Positions 60,010 to 64,000 of a stretch of 64,000 nucleotides of DNA are shown here, piece by piece. The translations under genes were made by a program, and so were the position numbers. The notes beneath the pieces are model-generated. The model did not search any database, was not told the origin of the DNA, and saw only the letters and a list, made by a program, of their open reading frames with translations. Position 1 is the first letter of the stretch. Each line of letters opens with the position of its first letter. Origin of the DNA: Clostridiaceae bacterium (GTDB lineage Bacteria > Bacillota_I > Bacilli_A > Erysipelotrichales > Coprobacillaceae); NCBI GenBank assembly GCA_902363625.1, contig CABJAS010000008.1, positions 1-64,000 of the forward strand, read 5' to 3'.

Positions 60010-60558
60010 ATGGCATACGCAAAGGCTCCTAAAGCATCTTTAGGGCAAAAAGTAGTATTTGTTTTAGCAATGGTTTTCACATTTCCATTCTCATTAGTCT
60101 ACCTGTTATTTTGGCGCGGACGCTGCGTTTACTGTGGTAAGCGAATTTTATTCAACAGACATGTCTGCAAGAAATGTCAGCGCAATGCAACAGGAATCGT
60201 AGATGATTTTGACGGAAAAATGCAAACCTTCTTTGCTCAGATGGGTTCAGTAGAAGAACTCGATGATATTTTAGGACAATATCAATATATTCTAGACCGT
60301 ATCGATGGAATCGAGGTTATTTACGATGCACTGGATGATCAGGCAGATACAGAACGCATGAGACAGACTGTATTAGAATATCTAAAAATGAACTTAGAAA
60401 CATGGTTTAATAATCATGAGGTTCAATTTATAAAAAATGAAGCCTATAAACGCGAAGTAGAAACAACGATTAACGAATCTTTCGTTGAATTTGAACAGAT
60501 GAAGGATATCTTAACTCCTTATCTTACTAAATTAGAAGCATTAGGTACTGAAGAATAA
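60010..60558 (+). CDS. Membrane protein with zinc-ribbon motif, unknown function
   Basis: I do not recognise the family. One membrane segment (about 14-34) is followed at once by a four-cysteine zinc-ribbon (C39-x2-C42 and C53-x2-C56) and a helical, acidic domain of about 120 residues. Length 182. It has its own sigma-A promoter and a shared bidirectional terminator, so it is monocistronic. The ribbon lies right under the membrane, presumably in the cytoplasm, which may mean a scaffold or binding role; this is inference. Confidence 0.75.
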   Translation: MAYAKAPKASLGQKVVFVLAMVFTFPFSLVYLLFWRGRCVYCGKRILFNRHVCKKCQRNATGIVDDFDGKMQTFFAQMGSVEELDDILGQYQYILDRIDGIEVIYDALDDQADTERMRQTVLEYLKMNLETWFNNHEVQFIKNEAYKREVETTINESFVEFEQMKDILTPYLTKLEALGTEE

Positions 60559-60590
60559 AAACTATCCAAGCTAAGCAGCTGGATAGTTTT
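60558..60590 (+). terminator. Bidirectional terminator between convergent genes
   Basis: An 11-bp stem AAAACTATCCA/TGGATAGTTTT (60558-60568 and 60580-60590) ends the zinc-ribbon gene on the plus strand and the rhomboid gene on the minus strand. Confidence 0.85.
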
Positions 60591-61214
60591 TTAGTTATAT
60601 AAAGGCTGATTCTTCTTTTTATCAATAAAATAAGAAACTATCCAAGTTGCAAGGATACCGCCGATAAATCCGCCTAAATGTCCCCATAAAGAGATATTCG
60701 GCAATAAAATTGAGATTCCAAACATCAAAAGGATATTCGGCAATAACTGACGATAAATATGATAATAAACGCCTTTGTATCGATAGGCAATGACACACAT
60801 GGCACCTAGCAATCCAAAGATCACTCCACTGATTCCGCCGCCAACGCTGAATGTGCCAATACCAAACAGAAAATACATGATATAAGGCAGCACATTCGTA
60901 AAAATACCGGATATCAATAAGATAAATGCATAATCCTTAGGCTTAAATGTACGTTCCATAAAGCTCCCGACGTTATACAAACTATAGCAATTGACTAATA
61001 AATGCAAAATACCAAAATGAATAAAATTTGCCGTTATAAAACGCCAGTATTCATGATTGTATTGGATCAGCAAAGGATTAAAGCCACCGGCTTGAATTGC
61101 CTGCGAAGCACTCATGGTCTCACGTCCAAATGTCACCACCGTGATTATATACACAACGACGCAGACCGCAATCAGCAATGATGTTAATTTATATTTTTTC
61201 CATTCAAATCTCAT
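60591..61214 (-). CDS. Rhomboid family intramembrane serine protease
   Basis: A 207-residue protease with six membrane segments that cleaves transmembrane substrates. The catalytic Ser129 is in GGGISG and His179 in LWGHLGG. The first-helix HFGILHLLVN supplies His71 and Asn75 for the oxyanion site. B. subtilis GluP is larger, with an additional soluble domain. AGGAGAACA precedes the ATG, which lies inside the end of the DprA-like gene (11-bp overlap). Confidence 0.9.
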   Translation of the reverse strand: MRFEWKKYKLTSLLIAVCVVVYIITVVTFGRETMSASQAIQAGGFNPLLIQYNHEYWRFITANFIHFGILHLLVNCYSLYNVGSFMERTFKPKDYAFILLISGIFTNVLPYIMYFLFGIGTFSVGGGISGVIFGLLGAMCVIAYRYKGVYYHIYRQLLPNILLMFGISILLPNISLWGHLGGFIGGILATWIVSYFIDKKKNQPLYN

Positions 61215-62238
61215 ATTGTTCTCCTAAAAATTCATAAATTGATATCTGATCATAGCTTTCAGTTTCTTGAATTTTTTCTTCCTCCTGATCAAGCAGCTCG
61301 GATAATGTCAATGGGGACTGAATCATATCCATCGTTAAGCCAATTGCCCCCAGCTCGATCAACCGCGCATTTCCATAAAACTCATCATCCATGATTGCTG
61401 CTAATTTTGTCCAACGCTGGGTGAAATTCTGCATTGCACTCAGCCATACGGCTCCGGAATTGATTTGTGAGTACATGATGATAGCAACCTCCGCTAAAGA
61501 AAAAACATACTGATTGCGATCGATCGCATGCACCAGATCAAAATTAGCAAACGGATAGACTGCACTGACTAAAAGCATCTGTCCGTTTTTAATCGGTCTC
61601 AGGTACTCTTTCATTTCAATAATGATATTGCCGCATAAGAAATTCACCGCTTTTCCGCCGATTCTTAGCTGATGCTTCATCGCCAACGTTTCTACTCCGC
61701 GGTTACCGCAGCTAATCAATGTATAATCTTCTTCATTCAGCTTTGAAATCACCGCCTTCGTATTTTGATCAATACGGCGATTGGAGCGAATCGGTCCTGC
61801 CACACAAACAAGCGGATCCTTCAGCATCGTGATATCTCCACTATAGTATAGGATCAATGGCATGTTTTTTTTCATCTTTCGCTTCAATTGATAGGGATAT
61901 TCTTCTTCATATTTGGTTGTGACCAGAACACCTAAACTTTCCATTCGCTGAAGCTGTTCCAGTAAAAAGGCAATCCCCTTATTGCGAGAAGCAATCTTAT
62001 GTGATAGTTCTTCATCAATATCCAGATTGATCATAATAGCTTCATGTTCCAAAGCCAATAATGCCGCCGGACGCTTTAACTGGGAAGCTCTCAGCATTTT
62101 TTCAAGATCATTCCATTCTGTGACACTCATCGGCAATTCATCACAGTCGTAAAATTCACTGCAGTAAAGAAGCAATGCTATACTATCAAGAGAGAGTCGC
62201 AGTCTTTGATGATTTAAGTCGTTCCATTCATTTTTCAT
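61204..62238 (-). CDS. Divergent DprA-like Rossmann protein
   Basis: The central part resembles the DNA-uptake protein DprA (Smf): YPYQLKRKMKKNMPLILYYSGDITMLKDPLVCVAG is close to the DprA stretch leading to its Rossmann fold. After that the key motifs diverge. The GSR is replaced by GPIRSN, ISCGNRGVETLAM stands for the SGxAxGID region, and the EYPPG and RNR motifs are not recognisable. Residues 1-100 and the last 50 are unrelated to DprA. I use the ATG at 62238, with AAGAGG upstream (344 residues). It is coupled to the rhomboid gene. It may be a paralogue that no longer binds DNA in the classical way. Confidence 0.6.
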   Translation of the reverse strand: MKNEWNDLNHQRLRLSLDSIALLLYCSEFYDCDELPMSVTEWNDLEKMLRASQLKRPAALLALEHEAIMINLDIDEELSHKIASRNKGIAFLLEQLQRMESLGVLVTTKYEEEYPYQLKRKMKKNMPLILYYSGDITMLKDPLVCVAGPIRSNRRIDQNTKAVISKLNEEDYTLISCGNRGVETLAMKHQLRIGGKAVNFLCGNIIIEMKEYLRPIKNGQMLLVSAVYPFANFDLVHAIDRNQYVFSLAEVAIIMYSQINSGAVWLSAMQNFTQRWTKLAAIMDDEFYGNARLIELGAIGLTMDMIQSPLTLSELLDQEEEKIQETESYDQISIYEFLGEQYEI

Positions 62239-62322
62239 ATCCATACCTCTTACATCCATCTATAGGTGATCTTCTCAATATCATCAATAAAACAAAGAGA
62301 AGTTTTTTATACAAGTACCGGG

Positions 62323-62341
62323 TAATCATCAACGATGATTA
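62323..62341. repeat. Inverted repeat upstream of the DprA-like gene
   Basis: TAATCATC/GATGATTA (62323-62330 and 62334-62341) with a 3-base centre lies in the 177-bp gap between the DprA-like gene and the fusion gene. It could be an operator or a stem. No T run follows. Confidence 0.4.
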
Positions 62342-62395
62342 ATTATACCTTTTTGTCATACCTTGTCATATTATCATATCATAAATCCCCTATAT

Positions 62396-62431
62396 AAAAA
62401 AGATAGTACATTCTTTTATACTATCTTTTTT
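62396..62431 (-). terminator. Terminator after the right-end fusion gene
   Basis: Stem AAAAAAGATAGTA/TACTATCTTTTTT (62396-62408 and 62419-62431) lies 6 bases past the stop codon of the minus-strand gene and is flanked by T residues in that direction. Confidence 0.85.
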
Positions 62432-62437
62432 ACGGTT

Positions 62438-64000
62438 TTACTTATAGTGTTCAATAATTTGTCGCATTAAAGGTTCTTTCTTTTCAATGTCCAATAAAAG
62501 TGTCAATTGATTCTTAGCACGTATGAGATTATGTTTTGGAAAAGAGGTTTTATAATAGCAATCTCCATCTAAATAGTCGCTTAAAAAACGTAGTGTCTGC
62601 TCATAAACGATCACCTTCACACCATCTACTAAAGTCTCAATTTCTCCCATTGTCAATGTATCCTTTAACGATTCCAGGAAGCCTTTAGTGAAAGCTTCAA
62701 ACAACTCTAAATCAAAATAAACTTCACTTAAATCCGCATTATCTTCATATGTATGATTGGCACCTGAACGCAATGCATCACCAAAATCATAGCCAATGAA
62801 TCCGGGCATAATCGTATCAAAATCAATCACACAGATCGGTTCACGTGTCGTTTTATCCATTAGAATATTCGATAGCTTCGTATCATTATGACAGACACGC
62901 TGTAAAATCTCTCCGGCTTCATAAAGCTCATAAAGACGATGACTGATATTTTTGCGTTCAACCAATGCTTCAATCTCTGCTTTTGCTTCCGCAATACGTA
63001 CAGGATCTCCGTCTTTTAAACTTGCTTCAAACTGCTGATAGCGGACAGGTGTATTATGGAAGTCCGGTATGGTTTCCACCAGTGTTGATGCATCGAAATC
63101 ATGTAGATTTTTAAAGAAAGCACCAAAACATTTTGCAGTACGATAAAAATCCTCAATACTTTCACTGCGGTCATAGGTGAAGCTATTTAAAATAAATTTA
63201 AAGATACGATAATAGTTCCCATCTTCCACTAAATACAATTGGTCTTCTTTTGTATTCATAATTTCTAAAGTAGTTTGCCCCATAGCGGTAAGATGCTGTG
63301 TCACTAATGCCATATTATTCATAAGCCCATCAACATTTTTAAAAATATGATGATTGATTCTTTGGAGAAGATAGTGTTCTTTAGTCGTAATGACCTGATA
63401 GGTATCATTGATATTTCCCGATTGATTTAACAAGATTTGAACAATTTCTCCGTCAATCTTAAATTGTTGAGCGATGCTTTGTATTTTCTTCAAGACAAGA
63501 GCATACTCAGCCAGATTCGTCTGATAGTGATCCAGCTGTTGGGTGATGCCGTCAATAACCTCTTGGCGGTCTTCTTTATAAGTAACCCCGTACCATTTTG
63601 CATCACTTTTAAGAATATGTACACGAACTTTTTCTTCTTTAATTAAGCTGTCAAAAACATCTGGCAGATAAAATTCTGCTTTCAAGGGATTATTTTTATA
63701 GTCGTTTTCCAAAAAAAGCTGTAAGTAATGTTCGATTTCATTAAAGATATGATCATCAAAGCCCCACATGTTCATAGACACAATCTGATCTCTTTTTAAT
63801 GTCATCGGCAAGTCACATTTTATTTGACCATCGTCATCATAAATCCCGGTACATTCTTGAACCGTTTTCAAATATCCGTCTTCTTCATAGCAGATTCCGC
63901 GGCTCACTCCGCCAAAATGAGACAGCGTATTTTCCAAACGATAGCCGACCATTGCATAATGCTTGGCATCTACTTTTGTTTTTAAGAAATAATACAATTT
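62438..64000 (-). CDS. Sugar nucleotidyltransferase-kinase fusion (partial)
   Basis: The gene runs off the right edge: the reading frame is open at 64000, and its TTG near 63997 is only the edge of the window. The visible 5' part (to about residue 110) resembles the second half of a sugar-1-phosphate nucleotidyltransferase (VGYRLENTLSHFGGVSRGIC). The rest is a kinase of the NahK/choline-kinase type. It has the ATP-binding SGNINDTYQV loop near 190, catalytic HNDTKLSNIL and the DFD of CVIDFDTIMPG near 395-405. The combination suggests a bifunctional enzyme that phosphorylates a sugar (possibly an N-acetylhexosamine) and activates it. A terminator follows. Confidence 0.78.
   Translation of the reverse strand, partial: KLYYFLKTKVDAKHYAMVGYRLENTLSHFGGVSRGICYEEDGYLKTVQECTGIYDDDGQIKCDLPMTLKRDQIVSMNMWGFDDHIFNEIEHYLQLFLENDYKNNPLKAEFYLPDVFDSLIKEEKVRVHILKSDAKWYGVTYKEDRQEVIDGITQQLDHYQTNLAEYALVLKKIQSIAQQFKIDGEIVQILLNQSGNINDTYQVITTKEHYLLQRINHHIFKNVDGLMNNMALVTQHLTAMGQTTLEIMNTKEDQLYLVEDGNYYRIFKFILNSFTYDRSESIEDFYRTAKCFGAFFKNLHDFDASTLVETIPDFHNTPVRYQQFEASLKDGDPVRIAEAKAEIEALVERKNISHRLYELYEAGEILQRVCHNDTKLSNILMDKTTREPICVIDFDTIMPGFIGYDFGDALRSGANHTYEDNADLSEVYFDLELFEAFTKGFLESLKDTLTMGEIETLVDGVKVIVYEQTLRFLSDYLDGDCYYKTSFPKHNLIRAKNQLTLLLDIEKKEPLMRQIIEHYK

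Noticed and set aside
1..64000. CRISPR arrays, insertion sequences, tRNA genes and integration sites
   Set aside because: I looked for regularly spaced repeats, transposase-like frames, CCA-ended cloverleaf sequences and flanking direct repeats, and found none that I could support.

Overview
The window is a stretch of core chromosome from a low-GC, spore-forming member of the Bacillota. The evidence is the gene content (recU, gpsB, dnaD, a DivIVA-type gpsB next to rnpB, RNase Y, a RicA/YmcA-type protein) and the spore genes cotE, spoVS, spoIVA, spoVIF, dacB-spmA-spmB and spoVAC-D-E-F. Several blocks keep Bacillus subtilis order: recA-rny-ymdB-spoVS-miaB-ymcA-cotE-mutS-mutL, rodZ-pgsA-cinA-recA, gpsB-rnpB, recU-ponA, nth-dnaD-ypmB, dacB-spmA-spmB-rluB and scpA-scpB. 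CotE and SpoVIF point to class Bacilli rather than Clostridia. A gut lineage of the Erysipelotrichales type is plausible, but I infer that and cannot prove it from the sequence. I see no prophage, transposon, CRISPR array, tRNA or plasmid feature.

Layout. Positions 1-190 hold what looks like an rRNA operon promoter and leader reading leftwards out of the window. Positions 265-15400 are minus-strand information-processing genes: tRNA quality control and modification (dtd, miaA, miaB), mismatch repair (mutL, mutS), RNA turnover (rny), recombination (recA), phospholipid synthesis (pgsA) and cell shape (rodZ), with cotE and spoVS between them. RNase P RNA lies at 15521-15856. gpsB on the minus strand and recU-pbp1A on the plus strand diverge from 16236-16357. 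Positions 19833-28429 carry nth, dnaD, tseB, a membrane zinc protease, HU, spoIVA, spoVIF, gpsA, der, cmk and an unrecognised acidic tail-anchored protein. Positions 28552-34765 are more accessory: a ferredoxin, a tandem pair of fused ATPase-permease ABC proteins, a MATE exporter and a lipoprotein.

Positions 34906-37764 are a plus-strand spore-cortex operon (dacB-spmA-spmB) followed by rluB. A tandem pair of unrecognised membrane paralogues follows, then an FMN riboswitch controlling ribU. Positions 41025-47437 hold a HAD phosphatase, two overlapping Rrf2-type regulators (the second broken by a single-base frameshift), an S66 peptidase, a metallo-beta-lactamase-fold hydrolase, a P1 peptidase and a Na/Pi cotransporter with a PhoU-like tail. 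An unlisted 37-residue membrane peptide and Pho-box-like repeats lie next to the cotransporter. Then come pyk, scpB-scpA and the spoVA operon behind a clear sigma-G-type promoter. The right end carries maf, pnp, rpsO, HAD phosphatases, a rhomboid protease, a divergent DprA-like protein and a truncated sugar nucleotidyltransferase-kinase fusion.

How it fits together. The sporulation genes cover coat and cortex assembly (SpoIVA, CotE, SpoVIF, DacB, SpmA, SpmB, SpoVS) and dipicolinic acid traffic (SpoVAC-AF). cotE, spoIVA and dacB share a CATATA-type -10 element that fits the mother-cell factor sigma-E, while spoVAC has a forespore-type sigma-G promoter. The most useful leads are the shared sporulation promoters, the palindrome over the -10 of the Rrf2 pair, the Pho-box repeats with the small membrane ORF, the Shine-Dalgarno-masking hairpin before spoVIF, the extended MiaA, the 75-residue gene with its own promoter and terminator, and the paired membrane paralogues. 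I found no convincing wholly new multi-gene system.
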